Below, one piece after another: positions 7,014 through 15,432 of a stretch of 64,000 bases of DNA. Where the stretch lies: assembly GCF_006439055.1 (NCBI RefSeq), contig NZ_RCZC01000001.1, forward strand, positions 744,001-808,000. The letters are read 5' to 3'. The translations under genes were made by a program, and so were the position numbers. How positions within the stretch are numbered: the stretch's first letter is position 1; each line of letters opens with the position of its first letter. Source of the DNA: Sphingomonas glacialis (GTDB taxonomy: Bacteria; Pseudomonadota; Alphaproteobacteria; Sphingomonadales; Sphingomonadaceae). Under the pieces are notes generated by a model. It saw only the letters and a program-made list of their open reading frames with translations. It ran no database searches and was not told where the DNA came from.

Positions 7014-8990
7014 ATGAGCGACGACGACGAATTCAGACCGAGGGTCGGCAAACCCCGCCATCAGAACGGCAAGAAGGCCCGCCGCTACCTCGGGCGTGTG
7101 GTCGGCGCGGCGATCCGGTCGGCCGAGAAGGGCGCGGTCCGCAGCCGCCGGTTCGACGGCAGCCGCATCGGGCGCGGCGCAAGCATGGGGCGGTTGCTGT
7201 CGAGCCGCGACCGGTTCGGCGGAATGCGTGCCCGCCGCGCAGTGGTGAAGACGCGCCTGGTGCGCATCGGCACCAAGGGCATGCCTGCGGCCCGCGCGCA
7301 CCTGCGCTATATCCAGCGCGACGGCGTCACCCGCGAGGGCAATCCCGGCGAGCTTTACTCAGCCGATCGCGATACCGCCGACGGCAAGGCGTTCGTCAAT
7401 CGCTGCGACGGCGACCGCCACCAGTTCCGCTTCATCGTCTCGGCCGAGGATGGCTCTGAATATCCCGACATCAAACCCTTCACGCGCCGGCTGATGGCGC
7501 AGATGGAAAACGATCTCGGGACCAAGCTCGACTGGGTCGCCGTCGATCACTTCAACACCGCTCATCCGCACACGCACATCATGCTGCGCGGCGTCGACGA
7601 CACCGGCCAGAATCTGATCATCGCCCGCGAGTACATATCGCATGGCATTCGCGAACGCGCCGCCGAGCTGGTGACGCTCGATCTCGGTCCACGCACCGAT
7701 AAGGAGATCGAGGCGCGCCTTCGGCACGATATCGGCGAAGAGCGGATTACCGCAATCGACCGACGGCTTTTGCGGTCGATGGACGCAGATCGGCTGGTGG
7801 TGTCGGCCGATCGCGATGCGTTCCAGCAGTCGCTACGCGCCGGCCGGTTGCAGAAGCTCGCTAGCATGGGCCTTGCCGGCAATGTCGGTGGCGGTCGCTG
7901 GCAGCTTGCCGAGGATCTCGAAGGGACACTCCGCACGCTCGGCGAGCGTGGCGACATCATCCGCACGATGCAGCGCGAATTGTCGGCCCGGAAACTGGAG
8001 CGGCCGTGGGTCGGGCGTTCGCTGTTCGGGGGTGGCGACACCGATCCCGAACCGATCGTCGGCCGGGTGATCGGGCGTGGCCTCGCCGACGAACATCGTG
8101 ACCGCCATTATCTGCTGGTCGACGGGGTCGATGGTCACGCCCATTATGTCGACATCGGGCGCGGGGATGCGGTCGCGCCAATCCCGGAGGGCGCCATCGT
8201 CCGCGTGTCCGCTCGAAACCTCGAGGTGCGCGATGCCGATCGCGTCGTTGCCGAGGTCGCTGCGGCGAATGGTGGACACTATTCGACAGACCTGCATCTG
8301 CGCCATGACCCGTCAGCCACGCAGGCGTTCACCGAAACCCATGTCCGTCGGTTAGAAGCGATGCGACGGGCCGGCACTGGCGTCGAGCGCGATCCGGACG
8401 GAAGCTGGACCATTTCACCGGACCATGCAGACCGGGCCGCCGCTTATGAAGCGCGACGCCACCGCGATCAGCCGGTCGAGGTGGAGACCCTGTCGTCGCG
8501 CACGATCGACCAGCTGCAGGGCGCTGACGCGGCCACCTGGGTCGATCGTGAACTGGCATCGGACGCGCCGTTGCCGATCCGCGATGGCGGGTTCGGGCGG
8601 GAGGTTCGCGCTGCGATGGCCGCGCGGCGTCAATGGCTGGTCGAGCAGCAGCTCGCCGACGGCGACGGTGACAGGATCCGGTTGCGCGCCAATGCGCTTC
8701 TGATGCTCCAGCGCCGTGAACTGATGCGCGAGGGCGCGGTGATGGCGAGCGAGACCGGCAAGACGTTCGTCGAATCCAAGGTCGGTGATCGTATCGAAGG
8801 CACGGTCACGCGGCGACTGGACCTCGCCAGTGGCCGATTTGCGGTGATCGAGAAGTCGAAGGAATTTACGCTCGTGCCGTGGCGGCCGGTGCTCGAAAAC
8901 CAATTCGGCAAGTCGGCGTCCGGTGTCCTGCGCGCCGACGGCGTGAGCTGGAAATTTGGTCGCGGGCGCACAGGCCCCGAGATTGGCTGA
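7014..8990 (+). CDS. VirD2-like relaxase, DUF3363 family
   Basis: 658 residues from the ATG at 7014; the longer upstream frame is not coding-like. A basic N-terminus is followed by the relaxase domain: LRYIQRDG with candidate catalytic Tyr99, an F.VSAEDG motif at about 140-147, and the metal-binding histidine cluster HFNTAHPHTHIMLRG (His179, 184, 186, 188). The C-terminal half is the DUF3363 region. It would nick oriT and pilot the T-strand to the TraG coupling protein at 23987. Relaxase and coupling protein are normally adjacent; here about 15 kb of cargo separates them. Confidence 0.93.
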   Translation: MSDDDEFRPRVGKPRHQNGKKARRYLGRVVGAAIRSAEKGAVRSRRFDGSRIGRGASMGRLLSSRDRFGGMRARRAVVKTRLVRIGTKGMPAARAHLRYIQRDGVTREGNPGELYSADRDTADGKAFVNRCDGDRHQFRFIVSAEDGSEYPDIKPFTRRLMAQMENDLGTKLDWVAVDHFNTAHPHTHIMLRGVDDTGQNLIIAREYISHGIRERAAELVTLDLGPRTDKEIEARLRHDIGEERITAIDRRLLRSMDADRLVVSADRDAFQQSLRAGRLQKLASMGLAGNVGGGRWQLAEDLEGTLRTLGERGDIIRTMQRELSARKLERPWVGRSLFGGGDTDPEPIVGRVIGRGLADEHRDRHYLLVDGVDGHAHYVDIGRGDAVAPIPEGAIVRVSARNLEVRDADRVVAEVAAANGGHYSTDLHLRHDPSATQAFTETHVRRLEAMRRAGTGVERDPDGSWTISPDHADRAAAYEARRHRDQPVEVETLSSRTIDQLQGADAATWVDRELASDAPLPIRDGGFGREVRAAMAARRQWLVEQQLADGDGDRIRLRANALLMLQRRELMREGAVMASETGKTFVESKVGDRIEGTVTRRLDLASGRFAVIEKSKEFTLVPWRPVLENQFGKSASGVLRADGVSWKFGRGRTGPEIG

Positions 8991-9081
8991 CGCGTCGCCG
9001 TCGCAAGCGCTGTCGCCCTGCTGTCGTGTCGGCTACACTGTCCGATGCCTACATATGCGGGAGATCAGAAAGGGGGAGACA

Positions 9082-9780
9082 GTGGCTCTCGACAGCGCAT
9101 TACTTGAACCGAAAATGCTTGGCTCCTGGGTCAAGATCGTCCGCCTGACATTGAAATGGTCGCAGGACGCACTTGCCGAAGCATCCGGCTTGACCGTCCG
9201 GACCGTTCAGCGCGTCGAAGCGGGCGAGCGGGCAAGCCTGACGACGCGCCGCTGCCTCGCGCGCGGCCTCGGATATGAAAACCCTGATATGTTCGACGAC
9301 CCCGCCTTCGCGGCGACTGTCATCCAGTTCTACGCAACCGTGAATGTCGACCAGATCAAAACCGAAGAAGATCGCCATCCCGATCATCTGAAGCTCGCCG
9401 TCAGCCCGCTCGAAACCGGCGTGGCGGTCGCTTCGCTGATATCGGCGTGCGACGCCTGGGTGTTCCACTGTGACGAGGACGCGCCCGCCAACGCCCAATC
9501 GGAGGCGGCGGGACTGTTCGACCTGCTGCAGGACTATGGCGACATCTGGAGCGACCTGACCCACAGTAACCGCGTCGATTCCCAGGCCGATTTCGCGCCA
9601 TCGCTGGAGGCGCTTCGCCTGCTTGGCATGCGCGTCTATCAGGCGACGCGCGCGGCACGGCTGTTCGGCAAGGACTGGGTCGATCCGACGCCGATTTCTA
9701 CCACGGTCGGCTATGTCACGATCGTGCCGATCGAGCGCGACCTGTCGCATATCCTCGTGCCCAAGCGGAACGGCGCATGA
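9082..9780 (+). CDS. XRE-family HTH transcriptional regulator
   Basis: About 232 residues from a GTG preceded by AGGGGGAG; the ATG at 9055 in the same frame is an alternative. Residues 17-60 form an XRE/Cro HTH (LTLKWSQDALAEASGLTVRTVQRVEAGERAS). The C-terminal region has no recognised domain and may sense a signal or bind the partner. The stop overlaps the start of the VRR-NUC gene by 4 nt (ATGA), so the two are a coupled pair. First gene of cargo block 1. Confidence 0.8.
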   Translation: MALDSALLEPKMLGSWVKIVRLTLKWSQDALAEASGLTVRTVQRVEAGERASLTTRRCLARGLGYENPDMFDDPAFAATVIQFYATVNVDQIKTEEDRHPDHLKLAVSPLETGVAVASLISACDAWVFHCDEDAPANAQSEAAGLFDLLQDYGDIWSDLTHSNRVDSQADFAPSLEALRLLGMRVYQATRAARLFGKDWVDPTPISTTVGYVTIVPIERDLSHILVPKRNGA

Positions 9781-11018
9781 CCGATGCGCAGAGCTGCGCC
9801 CATATGTCGGTCGCATGCCTCAACCAGCATGAGTTGGTCCGCAAATATCGCTGTGACGCCTGTGACGCCGTCATGATGTGCGCGTGCGATGAGGCAATCG
9901 GGCAAGCCCATCTCGCGCACCAGCTCTCGCACGGCGTCGATCTGGAGACGCAGGACCGCATCGCGGTCACCGACGGTTTCGTGACCGGTATCTGCAACGA
10001 ATGCCGCGGCTTGCCCGCAGCGTCGGCGCCGGCTGCCGCCATCCCCGGCCGCACGACCAAGATCAAACGCTATTATTGGCGCGACCTGATGTTCGCCGAG
10101 ATGGTGTTGATGGCACAGTGGCAGCCCGACCACCCGGACGCCGCGCAGGAGGACATTGCCGCAGCCCATAAGCGCTTCGAGACCGTCGCGCTCGAAACCA
10201 TCAAGGCGCTTCACGCACGCGCCCCCAAATACACCATGCGCGAACCGAGCCAGGCCGATATCATCGCGCGCTATGCAACGACGATCGACACGTTTCGGCC
10301 GGCCTATGCAGAGGCGACCGAGAAAGGTGCGGTCGTCATGCTCGGCGGCGTCGTGGTGTCGCCTGAAGTCTATGCGGCGCGCCAGTACGAAGCCCAAGGC
10401 TGGTCGGTGATGCCGCTGGAGAGCGCACCGCTCCATGCGCTGTTCGGCGTGATGATGTGGCTGCTGATCGAACACCCCGGAGACCCGCGGAGTCAGCGCG
10501 TCTCGTTCGGATCGCGGACGGCATTTGAGGGAAAGGTGCCGGGCGGCGAGATAAGCATGAGGTTGCCGTCGGATTTCGGCACCGTCGGCTATGGCCGGCG
10601 GCGTGCTGCCGCGATCGACGCGCATTTTGGAATTTTCACACCCGATGGTTTTCCAGACCGAGGCGCCTTGCTCGACCTGTTCGACTATTGGCGCGGGCAC
10701 AGCGAAAACCTTCGCCAGTATCTCTGGGCTCACCGCGACGCAGATGTCGACCGCGCGCGCCGCCTAGTCGAGATCCTCGCGCCGGCCAGGATCATCGACG
10801 TGCTGCGCTATCTCATCGGCGGCTATTCGGACCGCTATGTCGGCTGGCCCGATTTGTTGCTGTGGCGGGGTGAGGAGATCATGCTGGTCGAGGTCAAGTC
10901 GTCAGGCGACAAGCTGAGCGCTGACCAGATGCGCTGGATCGCCGACAATCACGACCTTCTCAAAGTGCCATTCCGGATCGCCAAGCTGCACCGCCCATCG
11001 CGCCAACCCACGCCCTAG
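9777..11018 (+). CDS. VRR-NUC domain protein with N-terminal cysteine cluster
   Basis: 413 residues. The first 100 carry cysteines spaced like zinc ligands (Cys7, 14, 26, 29, 35, 37, then CNEC near 93-96). The C-terminal VRR-NUC nuclease motif is clear: GWPDLLLW (Asp359), LVEVK (Glu372, Lys374) and SADQ (Gln384). VRR-NUC domains cut branched or flapped DNA in phage and FAN1-type proteins. The middle region is predicted helical and not recognised. Coupled to the XRE gene. Converges with the HTH gene on the other strand, their stops overlapping by 4 nt. Most likely a defence or DNA-processing nuclease; target unknown. Confidence 0.82.
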   Translation: MTDAQSCAHMSVACLNQHELVRKYRCDACDAVMMCACDEAIGQAHLAHQLSHGVDLETQDRIAVTDGFVTGICNECRGLPAASAPAAAIPGRTTKIKRYYWRDLMFAEMVLMAQWQPDHPDAAQEDIAAAHKRFETVALETIKALHARAPKYTMREPSQADIIARYATTIDTFRPAYAEATEKGAVVMLGGVVVSPEVYAARQYEAQGWSVMPLESAPLHALFGVMMWLLIEHPGDPRSQRVSFGSRTAFEGKVPGGEISMRLPSDFGTVGYGRRRAAAIDAHFGIFTPDGFPDRGALLDLFDYWRGHSENLRQYLWAHRDADVDRARRLVEILAPARIIDVLRYLIGGYSDRYVGWPDLLLWRGEEIMLVEVKSSGDKLSADQMRWIADNHDLLKVPFRIAKLHRPSRQPTP

Positions 11019-11503
11019 TCGCCCAGGCGATAGCCGCCCACATCCTCGCTGAGCGCCGTCAGGCGATCGAGCGCACCGTCGCGCTCCTCATCGCGCCGTA
11101 CCTTGTAGGCGAGCACATCGGCGAGACGCAGGCGGCGATGTGTGCCGACCTTGATCGATGGCAACAGGCACTGGTCGACGAGGCGGACGATATATTGGCG
11201 CGAGACATTCAATCGCTCCGCGGCCGCTTGTGTCGTCAGCATTTCGTCATCGGCGATGACCGACACCTTATGCCCTTCCGACATCAGCGACGCGGCGCGT
11301 GCGACCACCGCCGCGAGGGTGTCAGGCAGGTCGATCCGGTGTCCGTCGCGGTCGATCAGCTGTACACGTCCGCCGCGCGCAGGGCTCGGCAGCAGCGCAG
11401 TCGCAAGGCGCGCGACGACAGCCCGATCAGCCCCTGCGGTCCTGTCGGGCTTCTGTCGTGCTCGCTTCGTTGTGATTCTCGCTGCAGCAGTCATAGCCAT
11501 CAT
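11015..11503 (-). CDS. excisionase-family HTH protein, antitoxin-like
   Basis: About 162 residues; ATGs at 11503, 11500 and 11494 are all possible starts and no clear ribosome site decides. The C-terminal half (MLTTQAAAERLNVSRQYIVR..., then VGTHRRLRLADVLAYK) is the excisionase/MerR-type HTH of the DNA-binding antitoxins that normally accompany PIN-domain toxins. The N-terminus is basic and Ala/Arg-rich. Here the PIN gene is not directly downstream but 1 kb away on the opposite strand (12491). Phased AGCACA repeats 60-110 bp upstream are a plausible operator. Confidence 0.78.
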   Translation of the reverse strand: MMAMTAAARITTKRARQKPDRTAGADRAVVARLATALLPSPARGGRVQLIDRDGHRIDLPDTLAAVVARAASLMSEGHKVSVIADDEMLTTQAAAERLNVSRQYIVRLVDQCLLPSIKVGTHRRLRLADVLAYKVRRDEERDGALDRLTALSEDVGGYRLGD

Positions 11504-11560
11504 ATGGATGATAAACGACCCAAACGCAACCAGAGGCCCCCTTGGCAATCCCCCGACTGG

Positions 11561-11613
11561 AGCACATCGGAGCACAGGTCAGCACAGTGTAGCACCGTAG
11601 CACACTCAGCACA
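11561..11613. repeat. iteron-like AGCACA repeats with 10-bp period
   Basis: AGCACA at 11561, 11571 and 11581, and AGCACC at 11591, fall on the same face of the helix. Further AGCACA copies follow at 11599 and 11608 with 8-9 bp spacing. This is the pattern expected for cooperative binding of a small DNA-binding protein, probably the adjacent HTH protein. It is too short and has no spacer structure to be a CRISPR array. Confidence 0.75.
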
Positions 11614-11664
11614 TATCGATCTCGCCTAACCTTCGGGAAACACTAGGCTTTTGAAGGGTCATTT

Positions 11665-11710
11665 GACGCATATGAGTCATGTTGAGTGATGTTCGTGACT
11701 CATATGCGTC
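11665..11710. repeat. perfect 15-bp inverted repeat
   Basis: GACGCATATGAGTCA (11665-11679) and its exact complement (11696-11710) flank a 16-bp centre. Each arm contains the internal palindrome CATATG. Arm length, AT-rich core and location between divergent genes fit an operator, a recombination site or an origin. No recombinase gene is adjacent. Confidence 0.8.
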
Positions 11711-11840
11711 GTTGAGCTACACCTATGAGGCGCGGTTGATGTCGATTCGCGCATGGCATTACTTGCTTATGTATCTGTTTTTGAACGAGAATCTCTTTAT
11801 ATTCAAGACTATGGTGCTTGCTGTGATGGAGGATTGAACA

Positions 11841-12494
11841 ATGGCCCTGACGACGAAGAAAGGAAAGGCGGTCCGCTCGAAGGATGTTGAGCTGCGCGAT
11901 ACCTACTTTGCCGATGCGCCCGACCGGCTGTGGGACCGCAACAAGCATGACGGTTATGCCACCGTACCCAAGACCATGCCAATGGTCATGCGGGCGCTGG
12001 ACGACCTGTCCAAGGGAAAGCCGCTCGGCCAGACCTATTTTGCACTGTTCTGCGCGACGTGGGACAACGGCTTTGTGCGCCTCGCGCGGTCGCCCGATCT
12101 TCCTTATGCATCGGGCTTCACCGGGCCGCGCGGCGTGCGCGGCTGGCAGGAGCGCATGAAGCTGCTGGAGGGTCTCGGTTTCGTCGAGATCGAGGCGAGC
12201 GGCGCGCAGAAGTTCGGTCTGGCCTTCCTGCCCAATCCCAATATCGTTCTGCTCGACCTGTGGGAAAAGAAAAAGGCGCAGGGCACCGGCCCCTATGATC
12301 CTCCAGCGCTTGGTGGGCTGCAGGAGGCAACGATGAGCGCCTTCCTGGAGCGCGCGATCGATGTCGGCGCGAACGACGTGACGCGCGCGCAGGCCAAACG
12401 CAATGCAGCGAAGCGGCCCGCGGAACCCGAGCCGGCCCAGAAGCCGGTTGTTCTGCGGCGGCCAAAGGCGATCAAGCCAAAGGAACGACCGTGA
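11841..12494 (+). CDS. hypothetical protein upstream of PIN-domain gene
   Basis: 217 residues with a good GGAGG ribosome site. The central part (KTMPMVMRALDDLSKGKPLG, GVRGWQERMKLLEGLGFVEI) looks like a winged-helix fold. The C-terminus is long, basic and Pro/Lys-rich (QKPVVLRRPKAIKPKERP), suggesting nucleic-acid binding. No family recognised with certainty. Its last codons overlap the GTG start of the PIN gene (GTGA, 12491-12494), so the two are translationally coupled. It could be the direct antitoxin of the PIN protein or a third component. Confidence 0.7.
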   Translation: MALTTKKGKAVRSKDVELRDTYFADAPDRLWDRNKHDGYATVPKTMPMVMRALDDLSKGKPLGQTYFALFCATWDNGFVRLARSPDLPYASGFTGPRGVRGWQERMKLLEGLGFVEIEASGAQKFGLAFLPNPNIVLLDLWEKKKAQGTGPYDPPALGGLQEATMSAFLERAIDVGANDVTRAQAKRNAAKRPAEPEPAQKPVVLRRPKAIKPKERP

Positions 12495-13039
12495 GCCCGA
12501 TTGCCGTCCTCGATGCCGATGTGCTCTTCCCGATGATCCTGCGGGACACCCTGCTGCGCGTTGCCGCGGCGGGATGCTGCCGCGTGCATTGGTCGGCGAG
12601 GATTTTGGATGAGATGGTGCGCAATCTGGTCGACCAGCATCGCATGAACGCGACGAAGGCCGCCTCGGTGGTCCAGGCGATGACGGTAGCGTTTCCCGAA
12701 GCGAGCGTCACCGGCTGGGAGCCGTTTGAAGCGGCAATGCCGAACCATCCGAAGGACCGTCACGTTGCGGCGGCAGCCAAAGCAGTGGGGGCCAGCATCG
12801 TGGTCACCTCGAACCTCAAGGACTTCAAGACAATGCCCGACGGCATCGTCGCGATGAGCCCCGATGTGTTTTTGTCCCGATGCTTCGATGAGAAACCCGA
12901 GCTCGTGATTGCCGCGCTGGGCAAGCAGGCGGCAGGCTATCGCCAGCCATCGACCACAGTGGTTGAGCTGGTCGCTTGGCTCGCGAAGGTCGTGCCGGGC
13001 TTTTCGGGAGCAGTGGCAGCGCAGCTAGCGCCGCGCTGA
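12491..13039 (+). CDS. PIN-domain ribonuclease-like toxin
   Basis: 182 residues, GTG start coupled to the preceding gene. PIN acidic residues are visible: Asp8 and Asp10 in VLDADVLFP, Glu41 in ILDEM, Asp89 in PKDRHVAAAA, and the VTSNLKDF motif (Asn108, Asp111). The layout matches the PIN_3-type toxins that pair with excisionase-like antitoxins, such as the one at 11015-11503, although gene order and strand are rearranged here. The C-terminal 50 residues are an additional helical part. RNase activity is inferred from the conserved acidic set. Confidence 0.82.
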   Translation: MSPIAVLDADVLFPMILRDTLLRVAAAGCCRVHWSARILDEMVRNLVDQHRMNATKAASVVQAMTVAFPEASVTGWEPFEAAMPNHPKDRHVAAAAKAVGASIVVTSNLKDFKTMPDGIVAMSPDVFLSRCFDEKPELVIAALGKQAAGYRQPSTTVVELVAWLAKVVPGFSGAVAAQLAPR

Positions 13040-13472
13040 ACGATCGCAATGCCAAGCGACAGAGCGTTCCCGCAACCAGACAGGGCCTGACACCGCGCCG
13101 CAACGTGCGCGACGCGAGCGCCGGACACCAGAAAGGCAAATCCTGCGGACGGCGCTCGACGCGTTACCCAAACCCGCATGTCGCTGGTCTATCCCCGGCA
13201 CTTCTAGTGCTATGGCGCCTCCGTCTTGGAGACTCCTCCGTCCTGGAGACGCAATCTGGATCGCGAGCGGCAGTTAATCGACAGCGGTCTGGAGGTTTCA
13301 GATGATCGAAACAAGAAATCTGCCGTTTTCCGCCAGTCCGCGCTACCGACCGCTTTCGATCAGAGCAGGCCGTTCGCATCCGGGTCGATGTACGTCCGGT
13401 CCTGTCGGAATCTGCCGCTCGAGATCGTTGGGATCGTTTTCCGCACCTCATTGACCCTCGCGGCGCGAATAA
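13040..13472. other. intergenic region between convergent genes with a tandem repeat
   Basis: 433 bp without a supported gene; the open frame from 13226 is not protein-like. The notable structure is a direct repeat of 16 bp (CCTCCGTCxTGGAGAC, 15 of 16 identical) at 13218-13233 and 13235-13250. Each copy is itself a CTCC-N5-GGAG palindrome. No T-run terminator seen. Confidence 0.6.
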
Positions 13473-13982
13473 CTAGGCGGCCGCTCGTAGCAGGGTGCCG
13501 ATCGCCTGCTGATGACGACCCGGATAGGTTTTCCCGGCGGCCACAAACCCAGCCTTTTCAAATGTCGCGCGCATCCTGCCATTGTCCATCCGGACCGTGG
13601 CGAAGACGCCAACGCCGTCGCTATGATCGAGCGCCGCCGCAATCAGGCGGTGGGAATAGCCTTTTCCTTGGTGCGAAGGCAGGACGTAGACATATCCCAG
13701 TTCGTAGGGGAAGGCAGCGGCGTCGAGATTTGTTTCTGATTTGGCGGACGTCTTGTCGCGGTAGCTGCTGCGAGGGCGCTTAAGTGCCGCTATGCCGCAC
13801 ACAATCCCAGCATCAATAAGCATCACCAGGATGCGCGCTTCGGCGATATTGGTTGCCAGTACAGCGCCGCCAACCTCGCCGCCTGCGACGACCAGGTCGA
13901 AAAAGCGCTCGCGCTCCGCGTCGCTGAAGTCCTCAGGCAGCGCGGCGCGTATCGTGGGCGAAGCCCTCAAGAACGATTCCAA
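13473..13982 (-). CDS. GNAT-family N-acetyltransferase
   Basis: 169 residues from a TTG start that overlaps the end of the Shedu-like gene by 16 nt; another TTG at 13970 is possible. GNAT motif A is clear at residues 96-112 (LGYVYVLPSHQGKGYSHRL, acetyl-CoA pyrophosphate loop QGKGYS), followed by the ATFEKAGF C-terminal element. The tight overlap makes it part of the PHP-ATPase/DUF4263 operon rather than an independent gene. In that setting it could be a toxin, an antitoxin-type modifier or a self-protection enzyme; the substrate is unknown. Confidence 0.8.
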   Translation of the reverse strand: MESFLRASPTIRAALPEDFSDAERERFFDLVVAGGEVGGAVLATNIAEARILVMLIDAGIVCGIAALKRPRSSYRDKTSAKSETNLDAAAFPYELGYVYVLPSHQGKGYSHRLIAAALDHSDGVGVFATVRMDNGRMRATFEKAGFVAAGKTYPGRHQQAIGTLLRAAA

Positions 13983-15394
13983 GGCGCGGAGCCGGGAGCG
14001 GGCGGATCAATCTTCGCTCCGAGCGCTGCACGTATCTCCCGAAGCCGCCCCAAAAGCTCGTCGAATGTAATCACCGTGACCCCGGTCATCGTGCTGCGAA
14101 TCAGCTCGAACGAGCGGCGCTGCGCTCCATTGTCGGGCGTCCGGCCGGCGACGACGATGCAGCGGATCCCGAAATCCTGGATATCGCCACGCCCACTCTC
14201 TTCCTTCAACATCGGAAGCTGACGTTGCAGTTTCACCCGCTGATCGAGAATCTGTGCGATAGTACCCGACAACTCGGTCGATGCCGCATACACGTCCTGA
14301 CGATAGGGCTTGGCGCCGAGCAGCTCCGTCGTCGGCCGCTTGATCTCGACAATGGCGAGATTGCCGGTTGAGGCCGACGCGACGAGAAAGTCCGTTACCG
14401 CCCCGCCGCGTCCGTTCAGGCGCTTGCCGCCGGCATAGGCCTGTTCCTCGACTACGAGCGCCGGCACCGCGAACGCGAGGCTCAGAATAAACTGGTTCTG
14501 CGTGAGGAAGCCCTGCCACCTCGCCTCGGGCAACGCCTTTTCGAGCATGTCGGCGAATCGCACGATTAACTGGTCGAGCGTAACCTCCTCGATCTCTGTT
14601 TTGAGCGATAGAAGTGCGTCGGGCTCGGTTTCAGCCAAGGCCTCGAGGTTTGAACGCAGGAGGCCGACCGTCGCACGGCGATCGCGCTTAGACAGCACGA
14701 CCTTATCGCGGCCGCCGCTGGTCGCGTCGGCGATCGCATCCGCGCGCAGTGTCTTCTTCTGCCGGGGGAACAGCGCGGGGTCCGCAGCGTGAAACAGCTC
14801 GTGATAGGCGTGCAGCTGCTTGTCGCGCCGGGCATCGCGCTGATATCGGTTGCTGATACGGTTGATCTCCTTGCGCATCTCATGAAAGCGGCGGATCCCG
14901 AGCACGAACATTGGCGGCTCAAATGTCGCCTCCTGCCCCCCGTGTAGGACCAGCAATTTCATATGACCCTGCGCGCCGAGCGCCTCGCAGATCGAGCGAT
15001 ATTCCCAGAGCAGGCCGAGACCCAGCCGAAAGTCCCTAGCGAAACCGTCAGGCAGCAGCTCCAGTAGCCCCTCGACTTCCTCCGCGCTGGAAGGGATCGG
15101 ATATGGCTGATCTAGCCGCCGGCCGAGCGCAATCGTCTCTAGTGTGCCATAGCGCGGCTTCAGGTAGTCCGGGCGGTCGACGCGGACGTTGAGCGGATAA
15201 ATCTGCAACAGGTCTGGAGACACGTTGAGGAGCCGTTCACAAGGATAATCACCAGTCCGGTCGCCGGGGGGCGTGTCGGTGAAGATCACGTCGACGCTGA
15301 ACCCTTCATGCTCCTCACAGGGTTCGATGATAAGAAACGGACCACCATCCGCGCGGACGCGTTGATTGAAGACCGAAGGACGGACCGACGGCAT
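13967..15394 (-). CDS. Shedu-like (DUF4263) nuclease
   Basis: 475 residues from the ATG at 15394 with a weak GGAG upstream; the longer frame overlaps the preceding gene's end and is not needed. The C-terminal third is a Shedu/DUF4263 PD-(D/E)XK domain: TDFLVA (Asp335), NLAIVEIKRP (Glu350, Lys352), then a helix with YRQDVYAASTELSGTIAQI. The N-terminal two thirds are not a domain I can name. SduA proteins usually act alone as anti-phage DNA nucleases. Here the gene lies 38 nt after a PHP-SMC ATPase and overlaps a GNAT gene, so it is probably the effector of a multi-gene system. Confidence 0.83.
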   Translation of the reverse strand: MPSVRPSVFNQRVRADGGPFLIIEPCEEHEGFSVDVIFTDTPPGDRTGDYPCERLLNVSPDLLQIYPLNVRVDRPDYLKPRYGTLETIALGRRLDQPYPIPSSAEEVEGLLELLPDGFARDFRLGLGLLWEYRSICEALGAQGHMKLLVLHGGQEATFEPPMFVLGIRRFHEMRKEINRISNRYQRDARRDKQLHAYHELFHAADPALFPRQKKTLRADAIADATSGGRDKVVLSKRDRRATVGLLRSNLEALAETEPDALLSLKTEIEEVTLDQLIVRFADMLEKALPEARWQGFLTQNQFILSLAFAVPALVVEEQAYAGGKRLNGRGGAVTDFLVASASTGNLAIVEIKRPTTELLGAKPYRQDVYAASTELSGTIAQILDQRVKLQRQLPMLKEESGRGDIQDFGIRCIVVAGRTPDNGAQRRSFELIRSTMTGVTVITFDELLGRLREIRAALGAKIDPPAPGSAPWNRS

Positions 15395-15432
15395 ACTATC
15401 AAGACTCCGCGTTGCACCGACGGGCAGGTTTG

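Larger units (their letters stand above)
11504..11840. promoter_or_regulatory. divergent regulatory region with phased repeats and a large inverted repeat
   Basis: This 337-bp region separates the antitoxin-like gene (minus) from the 11841 gene (plus). It holds six AGCACA/AGCACC copies (11561-11613), the first four at exact 10-bp spacing, and a perfect 15-bp inverted repeat (11665-11679 and 11696-11710). A clear ribosome site (GGAGG) lies just upstream of the ATG at 11841. The region is more AT-rich than its surroundings. Divergent promoters are expected here; I cannot place -35/-10 boxes with confidence. Confidence 0.6.

Noticed and set aside
11561..11613. possible CRISPR array
   Set aside because: Units are only 6 bases with 2-4 base spacers and no cas genes; better explained as operator repeats.
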